64,000 nucleotides of DNA from Novosphingobium sp. Fuku2-ISO-50 (GTDB taxonomy: Bacteria; Pseudomonadota; Alphaproteobacteria; Sphingomonadales; Sphingomonadaceae), in NCBI RefSeq assembly GCF_001519055.1, contig NZ_KQ954286.1, positions 490,687 through 554,686 on the forward strand, given 5' to 3'. Both the position numbers and the translations under genes were made by a program. Below the pieces are notes generated by a model. It saw nothing but the letters and a program-made list of their open reading frames with translations, searched no databases and had not been told where the DNA came from. Below are positions 1 to 10,274 of this stretch, one piece after another. Numbering within the stretch: the stretch's first letter is position 1; each line of letters begins with the position of its first letter.

Positions 1-870
<870 letters not shown>

Positions 871-989
871 GGCGGTACGGGCCGATTCGACCCGGCCCGG
901 CACCGTCGTTCAGCAAGACTTCATCGCAACCGGTGCCAGGACAACATCGGTCCTGGTATCGGGAGCGATCGGAAGGGGAATAGATTTTT

Positions 990-1895
990 ATGGCGCGGTC
1001 GCGAGACTTGCGCCCGGGCTATTCGCGCAGGGCGCAATACGGCATTTTTACCGGCTATGTGATTGCCGTTGTGGGCATCATTGTCGGGCTGGTCGCGCTT
1101 GGCCTGTCGCTGTTCGATCCCGGGGCATTTGCCTTTTTGCGCGGTGCAGCGAGCGAGATCGGGGCGCCGGTGGGCGAAGCCTCGTCGGCGGCGCGCCGTT
1201 CGGGCGCGGGTATCGTGGCGGCGTTCAGCGCCTATTTCGACACCGGCCGCCAAAACCTGGAACTGACTCACGAAATCGCCGCCGCCCGCGCCGCCGCGAT
1301 CAGCACGCGCGCCGTCGCCGATGAAAACCGCCGCCTCAAGGCATTGCTGGGCATTGTCGATCAGGCCGCGCCGCCGGTCAGCGCCGCGCGATTGATCGGA
1401 TCGACCGCAGCGAGCGCGCGACGCTATGCCGTGATCGACGCCGGGGCCGCGCGCGGGGTGCGCGCCGGCCAACCGGTGCGCGGCGCGGCAGGGCTGGTCG
1501 GCCGGGTGGTCGAAGTGAGCCGCGATACCGCCCGCGTGCTGCTGATCAGCGATGCCGATAACGTCGTGCCGGTGCGCCGCGCCACCGATGGCCTGCCCGG
1601 CTTTGTCCAGGGCGCCGCCAATGGCAAGATCGCCATCCGCCTTTTGACCATGGGCAACAATCCGCTCCATGCGGGCGATATCTTCGTGACTTCCGGCTCG
1701 GGCGGGATCTATCCCCCCGGCGTTCCGGTCGCTGTCGTTGCCGAAGCGCGGCGTGACGGGGCCGAAGGGCGACTGGCAGCCGACCCGGCAGCGACCGACT
1801 ATGTCCTCGTGCTGCCGATCTACAAGGGCGAGGCCGTCGCGGCGATGTCTGCCAGCGTCAAGGCCGCCGGGCCGCCGCCCAAGGATGACAACTGA
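990..1895 (+). CDS. mreC: Rod shape-determining protein MreC
   Basis: Bitopic periplasmic scaffold that links MreB/MreD to the PBP2-RodA synthase. The sequence has one N-terminal membrane helix (about residues 20-45), then an Ala-rich amphipathic coiled coil (about 85-120, ending in ENRRLKALLG), then the two beta-barrel core with the characteristic segments SDADNVVPVR and TSGSGGIYPPGVPV. At 301 residues it has the usual length. The ATG follows the purine-rich ribosome site GGAAGGGG with a normal spacer. mreD begins three bases after its stop, so the two are co-translated. Confidence 0.95.
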   Translation: MARSRDLRPGYSRRAQYGIFTGYVIAVVGIIVGLVALGLSLFDPGAFAFLRGAASEIGAPVGEASSAARRSGAGIVAAFSAYFDTGRQNLELTHEIAAARAAAISTRAVADENRRLKALLGIVDQAAPPVSAARLIGSTAASARRYAVIDAGAARGVRAGQPVRGAAGLVGRVVEVSRDTARVLLISDADNVVPVRRATDGLPGFVQGAANGKIAIRLLTMGNNPLHAGDIFVTSGSGGIYPPGVPVAVVAEARRDGAEGRLAADPAATDYVLVLPIYKGEAVAAMSASVKAAGPPPKDDN

Positions 1896-1898
1896 GCC

Positions 1899-2486
1899 GT
1901 GGTTGCAATCCCGCGCCTTGCCGTGACACGCCCGGCCTCGACTCGCCTTGCCACGGGCCGCGACGCGACACCGCATCGCCCGATCAACCGCGCGCCGTTA
2001 CCCTGGCTGGCGGTGGGGCTGCCGTGGGTCTCGATCATGGCAATGTCGCTGGTGACGTTTTCGCCGGTGATCGCCTCGGCCCCGGTAATTCCCCCGCTTG
2101 CCTTCATGACGCTGCTTGGCTGGCGCATGCTGCGCCCCAGCTTCCTGCCGGTCTGGGCGGGGCTGCCGCTGGGCGCGTGGGATGATCTTTACAGCGGGCA
2201 ACCGTTTGGATCGGGCATCGTGCTGTGGTCGGCGGCGATGCTGGCGATGGACGTGATCGACGAACGCTTCTTGTGGCGCGGGTTCATGCAGGACTGGCTG
2301 GCGGCGGCGGTGCTGCTCAGCGCCTATCTGCTGCTTGGCGCAAGCGTCGCGGGATTTGCGGCGGGCTATCCCTTGCCGCTGACGATCGGGCCGCAATGGT
2401 TGACGACGGTCGCGCTGTTTCCCGTGGTCAACCGGCTTGTCGCGCTGCTCGACCGCGTGCGCCTCCTCCCCTTGCGGAGGCTTTAG
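1899..2486 (+). CDS. mreD: Rod shape-determining protein MreD
   Basis: Integral membrane partner of MreC in the elongasome. The product has 195 residues with five to six hydrophobic segments and a short polar N-terminus of about 35 residues. The family-typical charged pair is seen in GAWDDLYSG between membrane helices. I place the start at GTG three bases after the mreC stop, which keeps the operon compact; an internal ATG further downstream would remove the polar leader and cannot be excluded. Identification rests on its position between mreC and mrdA and on the helix pattern, because MreD sequences are poorly conserved. Confidence 0.88.
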   Translation: MVAIPRLAVTRPASTRLATGRDATPHRPINRAPLPWLAVGLPWVSIMAMSLVTFSPVIASAPVIPPLAFMTLLGWRMLRPSFLPVWAGLPLGAWDDLYSGQPFGSGIVLWSAAMLAMDVIDERFLWRGFMQDWLAAAVLLSAYLLLGASVAGFAAGYPLPLTIGPQWLTTVALFPVVNRLVALLDRVRLLPLRRL

Positions 2487-2492
2487 ACGCCG

Positions 2493-4568
2493 ATGAAGAA
2501 GCAGAAGCTGCCGATGACGGCCGCGCGGCTGACCCAGACGTTCGAGCGGCGCACCTTTCTGCTCGGCGCGGTTCAAGGCGGGGTCGGGCTGCTGCTGGCG
2601 GCGCGGCTGGGATATCTCGCGGTCGCGCAAAATGCCAAGTATCGCGCCGCCTCGGAAAGCAACCGGGTCAATCTTTCGCTGATCCCGCCCCGGCGCGGCT
2701 GGGTGCTCGATCGCAACGGCACCGCGCTGGCGTCGAACCGCGCCGATTTCCGCGTCGACCTGATTCCCGACCGGCTCGACAATCCCGATGCCACGCTGTC
2801 GACATTGCAGAGCCTGCTCAGTCTGACGCCCGATCACCTTGCCGACATCAAGGACAAGATCGACAAGTCGCGCGGGTTTCAGCCGGTCGAAGTCGCCAGC
2901 AAGCTCGATTGGGACAAGTTTGCCGCGGTGAGCGTGCGGCTGCCCGAATTGCCGGGCGTGATCCCGCAGCGGGGTTTTTCGCGGTTTTACCCCTCGGGTG
3001 CCGCCGTCGGCCATCTGGTCGGCTATGTCGGCCCGGCGTCTGCCGACGATTATGTGCGCGAACACAATCCGCTCTTGATCACACCGGGCTTCAAGATCGG
3101 CAAGGACAGCCTTGAAAAGGTGTTTGAAATGCGCCTGCGCGGGGTGCCCGGCGCGCGCCGCGTCGAAGCGACGGCAAGCGGGCGCGTGGTGCGCGAACTG
3201 GGTACGCGCGAAGACGTTCCCGGCCAGCCGATCCAGTTGACCATTCACGCCGGGCTTCAGGAATATGCCGCGCGGCGCATCGGGCTCGAAAGCGGGTCGG
3301 TGGTGGTGATGGACTGCCTGACCGGCGACTTGCTGGCGATGGTGTCGATGCCTTGCTACGATCCCAATTCGTTTTCCGACGGGATCGGCCGCATCGAATG
3401 GAAGATGTTGTCCGAAGACGACCATGTCCCCTTGCGCAACAAAGTCCTGCGCGGGCTCTATCCGCCCGGATCGACAGTCAAGCCGATGGTCGCGCTGGCC
3501 TTCCTCGAAGCCGGGCTCGATCCCCATGCCACGGTCAATTGCGCGGGCGGCCTGCGCGTCGGCAACCGGGTATTCCATTGCTGGAATCATCACGGCCACG
3601 GCACGACCGACATGATGAAGGGGATCTATCAGTCGTGTGACGTCTATTTCTATCACTTTGCGCAACAGATCGGCATGGATGCGATCGCAAAGATGATGCG
3701 GCGGATGGGCCTGGGCTCGTCCTTCCCCCTGCCCTATCCCGGCCAGTCCTATGGCACGGTGCCCGATCCCGCGTGGAAATTGCGCAAGTATCACAAGGAG
3801 TGGGCGGTCTACGACACCGTCAACGCGACGATCGGCCAGGGCTATATGCTGGTCAATCCCTTGCAGCAGGCGACTTATGTCTCGCGCCTGGCCTCGGGGC
3901 TGAAGCACAGCCCGCGCCTGATTCTCGACCGTCACGCCCCGCCTTCGCCTTCGATGGGATTTCGCCAGGATCATCTCGACCTGATCCATGCCGCGATGAA
4001 CGAAGTGGTCAACGGGCGCGGGACTGCGGGCAAGGCGCGAATCCCGATTCCGGGCGTCCAGATGGCGGGCAAGACCGGGACGGCGCAAGTCGTCGGGCTC
4101 AATCTCGGCAACGGCAAGGGCGGCGAGTGGAAACGCCGCGATCACGGCCACTTCATCTGTTTCGCCCCGTTCGACAAGCCGCGCTATGCCTGCGCGGTGG
4201 CGATCGAACACGGCGGCGGTTCGGGCTCGGCCTATCCGATCGCGCGCGATGTCATGACCTATCTGTTCGATCAGGACAAGGCGATGGCCGTGCTCACCGA
4301 TTATGAAAGCCAGTGGGGCGGCACGACACAACAACGCATGGCGGCCAAATATGCCGCCTATGCCGCCAAATACGGTGCCACCGCCCCCGCCCCGCCCAGC
4401 GACGACGCGGCAAACGATCAGACCGACGCCAACAACCGCGACGACGAGCCCGCCACCCCCGTAACCGACGCGGCAAGCCCCGCGCCCGAGCCGGAGGCTT
4501 CGCCGACGCCCGCGCCTTCGTCCGCGCCGCCCACTCCGGCGCCGAGCAGCGGAGCCGCCCCGCAATGA
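2493..4568 (+). CDS. mrdA: Penicillin-binding protein 2, elongation-specific transpeptidase
   Basis: Class B PBP that crosslinks peptidoglycan during lateral growth, working with RodA. The protein has a single N-terminal membrane anchor (about residues 22-46), a pedestal domain, and a transpeptidase domain with the active serine Ser327 in GSTVKP, the second motif Ser381-Cys-Asp, and Lys527 in KTGTAQ. These agree with the PBP2 family, in which the second motif is SxD rather than SxN. It is longer than E. coli PBP2 because of a Pro/Ala/Asp-rich C-terminal tail (about 610-691) that looks disordered. Its TGA overlaps the rodA start codons. Confidence 0.96.
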   Translation: MKKQKLPMTAARLTQTFERRTFLLGAVQGGVGLLLAARLGYLAVAQNAKYRAASESNRVNLSLIPPRRGWVLDRNGTALASNRADFRVDLIPDRLDNPDATLSTLQSLLSLTPDHLADIKDKIDKSRGFQPVEVASKLDWDKFAAVSVRLPELPGVIPQRGFSRFYPSGAAVGHLVGYVGPASADDYVREHNPLLITPGFKIGKDSLEKVFEMRLRGVPGARRVEATASGRVVRELGTREDVPGQPIQLTIHAGLQEYAARRIGLESGSVVVMDCLTGDLLAMVSMPCYDPNSFSDGIGRIEWKMLSEDDHVPLRNKVLRGLYPPGSTVKPMVALAFLEAGLDPHATVNCAGGLRVGNRVFHCWNHHGHGTTDMMKGIYQSCDVYFYHFAQQIGMDAIAKMMRRMGLGSSFPLPYPGQSYGTVPDPAWKLRKYHKEWAVYDTVNATIGQGYMLVNPLQQATYVSRLASGLKHSPRLILDRHAPPSPSMGFRQDHLDLIHAAMNEVVNGRGTAGKARIPIPGVQMAGKTGTAQVVGLNLGNGKGGEWKRRDHGHFICFAPFDKPRYACAVAIEHGGGSGSAYPIARDVMTYLFDQDKAMAVLTDYESQWGGTTQQRMAAKYAAYAAKYGATAPAPPSDDAANDQTDANNRDDEPATPVTDAASPAPEPEASPTPAPSSAPPTPAPSSGAAPQ

Positions 4569-5683
4569 TGCCGCGCGCCTATGTCCCGCAAGCGCTGGCG
4601 CGTCAGCCCTGGCAAGTGATCATCCCGCTCAGCCTGCTGACGATATTCGGCGGCGCCGTGCTCTATTCGGCGGCCGGAGGACGGCTTCAGCCCTGGGCGG
4701 CGATGCATGTCATCCGCTTTTTCGGTTTTCTGGTCATGGCCATGCTGCTCGCACGCGTGCCGCAGGACTGGTTCAAGCGCATCGCGCTGCCCGGCTATGT
4801 GGTGCTGTGCGGACTGCTCGTGCTGGTCGAGCTGATCGGGCGGATTGGCGGGGGCAGCCAGCGCTGGCTCAATCTCGGGTTCATGACGCTGCAGCCTTCG
4901 GAACTGATGAAGCCGGGGATCGTGCTCGTGCTCGCCTGGTTCTATGCGATGCTGCCGATGAACGAGATCCGCGGCTGGCGCGCGATCGTGCCGCCGATCG
5001 TGATCCTGCTGATCCCGGCGGGGCTTGTCATGCTGCAACCCGATCTCGGCACCGCGCTGGCGATCAGCTTTGGCGCGCTGGTGATGATGTTCATTGCCGG
5101 TCTGCCGCTGTGGCTGTTTGTCAGCGGCGGGATCGGCGCCTCGATCGCCGCGCCGATCATGTTCTTTTTCGTGATGCACGATTATCAGCGCAAGCGGGTG
5201 CTGGTGTTCCTCGATCCGGAAAGCGATCCGCTTGGCTCGGGCTATCACATCACCCAGTCAAAGATCGCGATCGGGTCGGGCGGCATGTTCGGCAAGGGCT
5301 TTGGCAACGGCTCGCAAAGCCATCTCGATTACCTGCCCGAGGCGCACACCGACTTTGTCTTTGCGACGATGGCCGAAGAATGGGGCATGATCGGCGGGCT
5401 GTTCGTATTGGCAGTGTTTACGATCGTTCTGTACTGGGGGCTGAAAGTCGCCATGCGCGCGCCCGACCGGTTTTCCCGCCTGCTTGCCGCCGGGATGGTG
5501 ACGACGATCTTTTTCTATGTCTGCATCAACATGATGATGGTCATGGGGCTTGCCCCGGTGGTCGGCATCCCGCTGCCGTTCCTCAGCCACGGCGGGTCTT
5601 CGATGATGACGAACATGATCTGCGTGGGCACGATCATGGCCGTGGACCGTTGGTCGCGGCGTGCGCCCGGCGGCCTCGGCTAG
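4565..5683 (+). CDS. rodA: SEDS peptidoglycan glycosyltransferase RodA
   Basis: Polytopic SEDS-family enzyme that polymerises lipid II for the lateral wall in complex with PBP2. The 372-residue product has about ten hydrophobic segments. SEDS signatures include QRWLNLG, LQPSELMK, LQPDLGTA, the loop with HTDFVFA followed by EEWG, and the C-terminal GIPLPFLSHGGSS; the Asp in HTDF matches the region of the proposed catalytic residue. Two consecutive ATG codons (4565 and 4568) are possible starts, both overlapping the mrdA stop, so translational coupling is likely. This is the last gene of the operon; the tRNA genes follow after 115 bp. Confidence 0.96.
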   Translation: MMPRAYVPQALARQPWQVIIPLSLLTIFGGAVLYSAAGGRLQPWAAMHVIRFFGFLVMAMLLARVPQDWFKRIALPGYVVLCGLLVLVELIGRIGGGSQRWLNLGFMTLQPSELMKPGIVLVLAWFYAMLPMNEIRGWRAIVPPIVILLIPAGLVMLQPDLGTALAISFGALVMMFIAGLPLWLFVSGGIGASIAAPIMFFFVMHDYQRKRVLVFLDPESDPLGSGYHITQSKIAIGSGGMFGKGFGNGSQSHLDYLPEAHTDFVFATMAEEWGMIGGLFVLAVFTIVLYWGLKVAMRAPDRFSRLLAAGMVTTIFFYVCINMMMVMGLAPVVGIPLPFLSHGGSSMMTNMICVGTIMAVDRWSRRAPGGLG

Positions 5684-5798
5684 AAGATTGCTCTGCCTCG
5701 GTTGGAAAATTACGCCAGGGCGAACGATTCGGGGTTGGCACGACGGCAGAAATCGTTATGGGGGCGCTTCCCACGCCGGTTTGCGGCACTGTGGTGAT

Positions 5799-5874
<76 letters not shown>

Positions 5875-5916
5875 GCCACCCTGCCCTCCGCCATGAGGCA
5901 GGTCCGAAACGGGAAT

Positions 5917-5992
<76 letters not shown>

Positions 5993-6155
5993 TTCCCATT
6001 ACAGGCATTTCCGTTACAGGCATTGCCGCGCGGGTTGCCGCCGTGATCCGTCATGTCCGCCGCACGCGCCTTAGCGGGACCGCGTAGGGGCCGCACAAGG
6101 CTTTGCCAACCACAAGTCTTTAGCAGGTCGCCATGACTTGTTCGGACACGGTGGC

Positions 6156-6977
6156 ATGAGCGAACTCCTGATTCATTCGATGGCCGAATTCGGCGACCTT
6201 ATCCTTGGCGTGCTCGATCTGGCCGGCGCGCGCACGATCGTCGAGATCGGTGCGGAATTCGGCGGCATGACTCAGCCGCTGGCCGATTTCTGCGCAAAGC
6301 GCGGTGGCGATCTGATCGCGATCGATCCTTCCCCTGCGCCCGAATTCATCGACTGGGCCGCCACACAGCCCCACGTTCACCACATCGCACAGCCGAGCCT
6401 GGACGTCCTCGCGGGCCTGTCGGGAATCGACGCCTGGCTGATCGACGGCGATCACAATTATTATACCGTGCTCCATGAACTGAGCGCCGCCGACGCCCTG
6501 GCCCGGCGCGACGGCAAGCCGCTTTTGGCCATCCTGCACGACGTCGGCTGGCCCTGTTCGCGCCGCGACATGTATTATGCGCCCGAACGCATCCCGCACG
6601 AATATCGTCAACCGTGCAGCCACGATGCCGGGGTTACGCTCGACGACACGGGGTACAGAATCAGCCGGGGCTTTCGCGGCGGCGGCCACTTTGCCTGGGC
6701 ACTGCAATCGGGGGGCCCTCGCAACGGCGTTCTGACCGCGATCGAGGATTTCTGCCGCCAGGCCGAAGCGGGCGAGCGACGCCTGCTTTATGCCCATGTC
6801 CCGGCCGTATTCGGGCTTGGCGTGCTGTTCGAGGCCACCGCGCCCTGGGCCGAGGCGGTTGCCGAAGCCGTGATGCCCTTTCACGACAACCCCTTGCTGG
6901 CAAAGCTGGAGACCAACCGGCTGCGCAATTATCTGACCGTGCTCGACTGGCAGGACGGCTATATCGCGCGGCGCTGA
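6156..6977 (+). CDS. Class I methyltransferase-like protein (TylF/Methyltransf_24-like)
   Basis: Probably an SAM-binding Rossmann-fold protein of unknown substrate. The sequence shows an early glycine-containing motif TIVEIGAEFGGMT, an acidic turn DLIAIDPSP, and the segment DAWLIDGDHNYYTV, which is the hallmark of the class of small-molecule methyltransferases related to TylF and cephalosporin hydroxylase. The second half carries a conserved-looking ILHDVGWP and a Gly-rich loop. I start at ATG 6156; an in-frame TTG at 6138 would add six residues. It stands alone between the tRNAs and a convergent receptor gene, so context gives no clue to its substrate. The fold is fairly sure, the reaction is not. 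Confidence 0.65.
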   Translation: MSELLIHSMAEFGDLILGVLDLAGARTIVEIGAEFGGMTQPLADFCAKRGGDLIAIDPSPAPEFIDWAATQPHVHHIAQPSLDVLAGLSGIDAWLIDGDHNYYTVLHELSAADALARRDGKPLLAILHDVGWPCSRRDMYYAPERIPHEYRQPCSHDAGVTLDDTGYRISRGFRGGGHFAWALQSGGPRNGVLTAIEDFCRQAEAGERRLLYAHVPAVFGLGVLFEATAPWAEAVAEAVMPFHDNPLLAKLETNRLRNYLTVLDWQDGYIARR

Positions 6978-7004
6978 ACATCCTTAAAATAATAGGGAAT
7001 ACAT

Positions 7005-7040
7005 GAAAAAACGCCGGAGGCTTGGGGCCCCCGGCGTTTC
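7005..7040 (-). terminator. Rho-independent terminator of the TonB receptor gene
   Basis: ACGCCGG (7011-7017) pairs with CCGGCGT (7031-7037), extended by two A-T pairs. On the minus strand the stem is followed by six T (complement of 7005-7010). It lies 43 bp past the receptor stop and can also serve the convergent methyltransferase-like gene. Confidence 0.85.
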
Positions 7041-7082
7041 CTCCTTGCCGGTCCCTGATCGGGACCGGTCCCCCCAACCCGG

Positions 7083-10025
7083 TTAGAACTTGAAGCCCGC
7101 CGCGATGCCGTAGCGGCGCGGATCGAGCGTGAAGATATTGGTGAAATTGCCCGACGACTGATCGGTCACATAAAGGCCGGTGATCGCGTTGTTGTTGGTC
7201 AGGTTTTCGACAAAGGCACGCAAGTACCACTTGTGGTCCGGCCCATCGAGCTGGACCTGCGCGTTGAGCTGAATGTAGGACGGCACCGCATTGACCGCGC
7301 CGTTGAACACACTGCCCGTCGATTCCCCGGTAAAGTGGAAGTCGACGCGCGGCGTCAGCACCATGCGGTCGAGCGGAATTTCATACTGCGCCCCGATCGT
7401 GACTTTGTAGCTCGGCGCACCGGGCAGTTGATTGCCCTTGATGTTGACCTTGACCCCGTCGGACAGGACGGTGACCCCGTTGGCCCCGCTGTCGGTCGCT
7501 GCAAGCCCCGCCAACACGGCGCAGACCGAGTAAGCGCCGGTCGAGGCAATCCCGCCGCCCTGCGGAAAGGCCGTGGTGCCCTGCAGCCCGGCACCCGCAG
7601 CGAGCCCCGGGATGGCGCCGGCATTGATCGCGCCATTGACCTGATCGACAAAGCCGTTGGAAGCGGCGGCATTGCCGGGCGTGTTGGGCACGACGGCGCA
7701 GTTTGCCCCGTTGGTGATGTCCTTGATGATCACCGCGTCGGAACGGCCCCCGCCAAAGTCGCGCGGGTCGGCCAGGTAATCATCGCTCGACACTTCGGTG
7801 TGCAGATAGCTGGCCGAAATGTTGACCGTAAACGGACGGATCGGACGCAGGACGGCTTCGACTTCGACGCCGTAGATATGGGCGCTGACATTGTCGTTGA
7901 CCGACGTGCGCGCGACGATGCGCGACAGTTGCAAATCCTGATAGAGATAGAAAAACCCGGTCAGGTTCAATTGCAGCTGCCCATGGCCAAAGCTGTTTTT
8001 TGACCCGATTTCAAAGGCATTGACGAATTCGGGCTTGAACGTCGTCGGCACGGTAAAGATATTTGACAGCGGCGGATTGATCCCGCCCGATTTGTAGCCG
8101 CGCGAATACGAGGCATAGAGCAAGTTGTCGGGGGTGATCTGCCAATCGAGCACCGCACGTCCGGTCAGGGCGCGGCCATGGCTGGTATTGACCGCGTTGG
8201 GAACCGGCGTCGCCGAATTGGGATCGGCGTTGAAATACGCCGCATAAGGCGAAGAATAGGCATTGGCTGTCCCGTATGCGGTCGGCCAGTTGAACAACGT
8301 CGTGCGCGCCGACATGATCTTCTTGTCGTCGTTGTAGCGCAAGCCGAGCGTCAATTTCACTGTGTCGCTGGCCTTGTAATAGGCTTCGCCAAAAATTCCG
8401 AACGAGTTCAAGGTGTAGTAATTGGTGTTGTTGTCGTAGAACGGCGTTGCCAGATAGCCGGGGCTGCGCCCTGCCGCCATGTTGCCGAGCGACCCGACCA
8501 CACCCGCAAAATAATCGAGCCCGAACGAGTCGACGTCATAATCGTTATAACTGATATGGTTGTGACTATAGATCCCGCCGAGCAGGAAGTTGAGCCTGCC
8601 GTCGAACTTCGAGGTCAGAACCGCTTCTGTCGACCATGCCGCGCTGACCTGATCCGAGCGGTCGAACGACAAGGGGACGTTCGAGCAGACGCTGTTGCCG
8701 CCATAGATGCCCGTGCCGCTGCCATTCGGCAAGGACGTGCAGATCGGGCCCGCCGGGCCCTGCGGCATCAGCGCACTGACTGCCGGGCCGAGATACGAAG
8801 CGAGCCCCGCACCGGCCGCGCCGCTGGCAAGATAGGCCAGAGTGTTGAGCGCAGGCTGGATCAACGTGCGATCCTGGATCGCGTTGTTGTAGTCCTGCAT
8901 CGAGTCGACGTTGGTATATTCGTAATTGCCCTCGATCCGCAGATCCAGCTTGTCGCCGATTTCCTGCTTCAAGGTGCCCTGAAGTATCGTATCGACCGAA
9001 TAATAGCGGGGGGTAAACCCGGTATAGACCTGATGCGGATCGGTCGGGTTCTGCGCATTGCCATAAAGGTTTGCGCCATAGACGCTGCCCAGCGCAAGCG
9101 CGGTCGGCAGCCCTTGGGTGGCGAAGAACTCCTTCGAAGTCAGCACGCTCGCCAGCGTCGAGTTCGCATTCGTCACGCCGGTGCCTTGCGACGCATTGAG
9201 ACAGCCCAGAATCCCGGTCGGGTCGGTCTGGCATTCCTGCTTCTGAATGCGCATGCGCGAATCGTTTTCATGGAAATACTGCGCCACGATGTCGACAGTG
9301 GTGCGCGATGACGGCTCCCACCGCAACGAACCGCGCAGTCCGTACATGTCGCGACCGTCGATCTTCGAATTGTCATAGAGATTGGTGGTATAGCCGTCAC
9401 GACGCAAGTAATAGCCCGAGGCACGCACGGCCAAAGTCTGGGTCAACGGCACATTGATCATGCCTTTGACTTTGACCGCGTTGTAATTGCCGTATTCGAT
9501 GTCGCCGGACGCTTCGAATTTACCCAAAACCGGCGGCGCTGTGCGGAAATTGACCACGCCGGCGGTCGCATTGCGGCCAAACAGCGTACCCTGGGGCCCG
9601 CGCAGCACTTCGACTTGCCCAAGATCGAAAAATTCGCCTTCGAACAGGCGGGTCTGAAACAGCGGCGCGTCATTGAGATGAACCGCCGTCGCGCTGTCGC
9701 AGCTTTCACCGACACACAAGTCGCCGATGCCGCGAATGGTAAAGCTCGATGAGGTAAAGTTGGTCTTTGTAAATGTTACGCTGGGCAGAGACAATTGCAA
9801 GTCGCTGGTGGTCTTGATCTGCTGACGCTCAAGCGCCTGGGCAGAAAATGCGCTGACCGCGATGGGAACTTCCTGAAGACGCTGTGACTGGCGTTGTGCC
9901 GTAACGATGATTTCCTGAATCCCGTTTGTTTCAGGCGCCGCCCCCGGCTTGGCATTTTGCGCAAAAACGGGTTGTGACAAAGTGGCGGCGCACACGCCAG
10001 CCATCAGGCAAAGCTTGCCCCTCAT
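7083..10025 (-). CDS. TonB-dependent outer-membrane receptor
   Basis: Outer-membrane beta-barrel transporter energised by TonB-ExbBD. The 980-residue product begins with a Sec signal peptide (MRGKLCLMAGVCAATLSQP, cut near VFAQ), followed by a TonB-box-like stretch QEIIVTAQR, a plug domain with EVPIAVSAFSA and LRGPQGTLFGRNATAGVVN, and a long barrel ending in YGIAAGFKF with the terminal aromatic residue needed for assembly. The ATG at 10025 follows a GGAGAG ribosome site; an upstream in-frame extension lacks a signal and is rejected. The substrate is unknown. It is divergent from the ribB fusion gene and shares with it a 249-bp control region. Such receptors are very abundant in sphingomonads. 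Confidence 0.93.
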   Translation of the reverse strand: MRGKLCLMAGVCAATLSQPVFAQNAKPGAAPETNGIQEIIVTAQRQSQRLQEVPIAVSAFSAQALERQQIKTTSDLQLSLPSVTFTKTNFTSSSFTIRGIGDLCVGESCDSATAVHLNDAPLFQTRLFEGEFFDLGQVEVLRGPQGTLFGRNATAGVVNFRTAPPVLGKFEASGDIEYGNYNAVKVKGMINVPLTQTLAVRASGYYLRRDGYTTNLYDNSKIDGRDMYGLRGSLRWEPSSRTTVDIVAQYFHENDSRMRIQKQECQTDPTGILGCLNASQGTGVTNANSTLASVLTSKEFFATQGLPTALALGSVYGANLYGNAQNPTDPHQVYTGFTPRYYSVDTILQGTLKQEIGDKLDLRIEGNYEYTNVDSMQDYNNAIQDRTLIQPALNTLAYLASGAAGAGLASYLGPAVSALMPQGPAGPICTSLPNGSGTGIYGGNSVCSNVPLSFDRSDQVSAAWSTEAVLTSKFDGRLNFLLGGIYSHNHISYNDYDVDSFGLDYFAGVVGSLGNMAAGRSPGYLATPFYDNNTNYYTLNSFGIFGEAYYKASDTVKLTLGLRYNDDKKIMSARTTLFNWPTAYGTANAYSSPYAAYFNADPNSATPVPNAVNTSHGRALTGRAVLDWQITPDNLLYASYSRGYKSGGINPPLSNIFTVPTTFKPEFVNAFEIGSKNSFGHGQLQLNLTGFFYLYQDLQLSRIVARTSVNDNVSAHIYGVEVEAVLRPIRPFTVNISASYLHTEVSSDDYLADPRDFGGGRSDAVIIKDITNGANCAVVPNTPGNAAASNGFVDQVNGAINAGAIPGLAAGAGLQGTTAFPQGGGIASTGAYSVCAVLAGLAATDSGANGVTVLSDGVKVNIKGNQLPGAPSYKVTIGAQYEIPLDRMVLTPRVDFHFTGESTGSVFNGAVNAVPSYIQLNAQVQLDGPDHKWYLRAFVENLTNNNAITGLYVTDQSSGNFTNIFTLDPRRYGIAAGFKF

Positions 10026-10083
10026 ATCCCCAGACCTCTCTCTCCAGCGGTGTCCGTCATTTTCTTGCGGACTACCTCTGCAC

Positions 10084-10112
10084 AAGACATAACGAGCCCG
10101 AATGTTTGTCAA
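10084..10112 (-). promoter_or_regulatory. Candidate promoter of the TonB receptor, with palindromes
   Basis: On the minus strand TTGACA (10112-10107) is followed after 17 bp by TGTCTT (10089-10084), giving a 5' leader of about 50 nt. The perfect palindrome AACCGGTT (10111-10118) and GGTT-N5-AACC (10115-10127) overlap the -35 box and could bind a regulator. Prediction only. Confidence 0.4.
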
Positions 10113-10211
10113 CCGGTTATTTAAACCATTCGCTCGATTACCGGGAAGATTGCACAACTGTGGCAAGCATGATGCGGCAGCCTGTGCAGCATCGCATTTG
10201 CAGGCGCAACA

Positions 10212-10256
10212 AATTCACATCGCAGTGTGCGCACCCCTCTTGCAATTCACATCGCA
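10212..10256 (+). promoter_or_regulatory. Paired 13-bp direct repeats upstream of the ribB fusion gene
   Basis: AATTCACATCGCA occurs exactly at 10212-10224 and again at 10244-10256, a 32-bp offset or about three helical turns. The second copy sits inside the dyad TTGC-N10-GCAA (10240-10257), and TTGCAGGCGCAA lies just upstream (about 10199-10210). TTGCAA at 10240 with TAGCTC 17 bp later could be a promoter giving an almost leaderless mRNA. The sites end 18 bp before the start codon of a gene that encodes its own helix-turn-helix domain. Confidence 0.5.
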
Positions 10257-10274
10257 ATGACATAGCTCAACACC

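Noticed and set aside
881..903. Terminator between mreB and mreC
   Set aside because: The CGGGCC/GGCCCG hairpin has no T-run and the operon continues; a processing or pausing element is possible but unsupported.
1998..4565. Very long minus-strand open frame (855 codons) opposite mreD and mrdA
   Set aside because: It is the antisense shadow of GC-rich coding DNA; its translation is Arg/Gly/His-rich without motifs, while the plus strand encodes recognisable MreD and PBP2.
10026..10274. FMN riboswitch expected before ribB
   Set aside because: The conserved RFN motifs (AGGGTGAAATTCCC-like and ACCGGCGGT-like) are not found; only direct repeats and dyads are seen.
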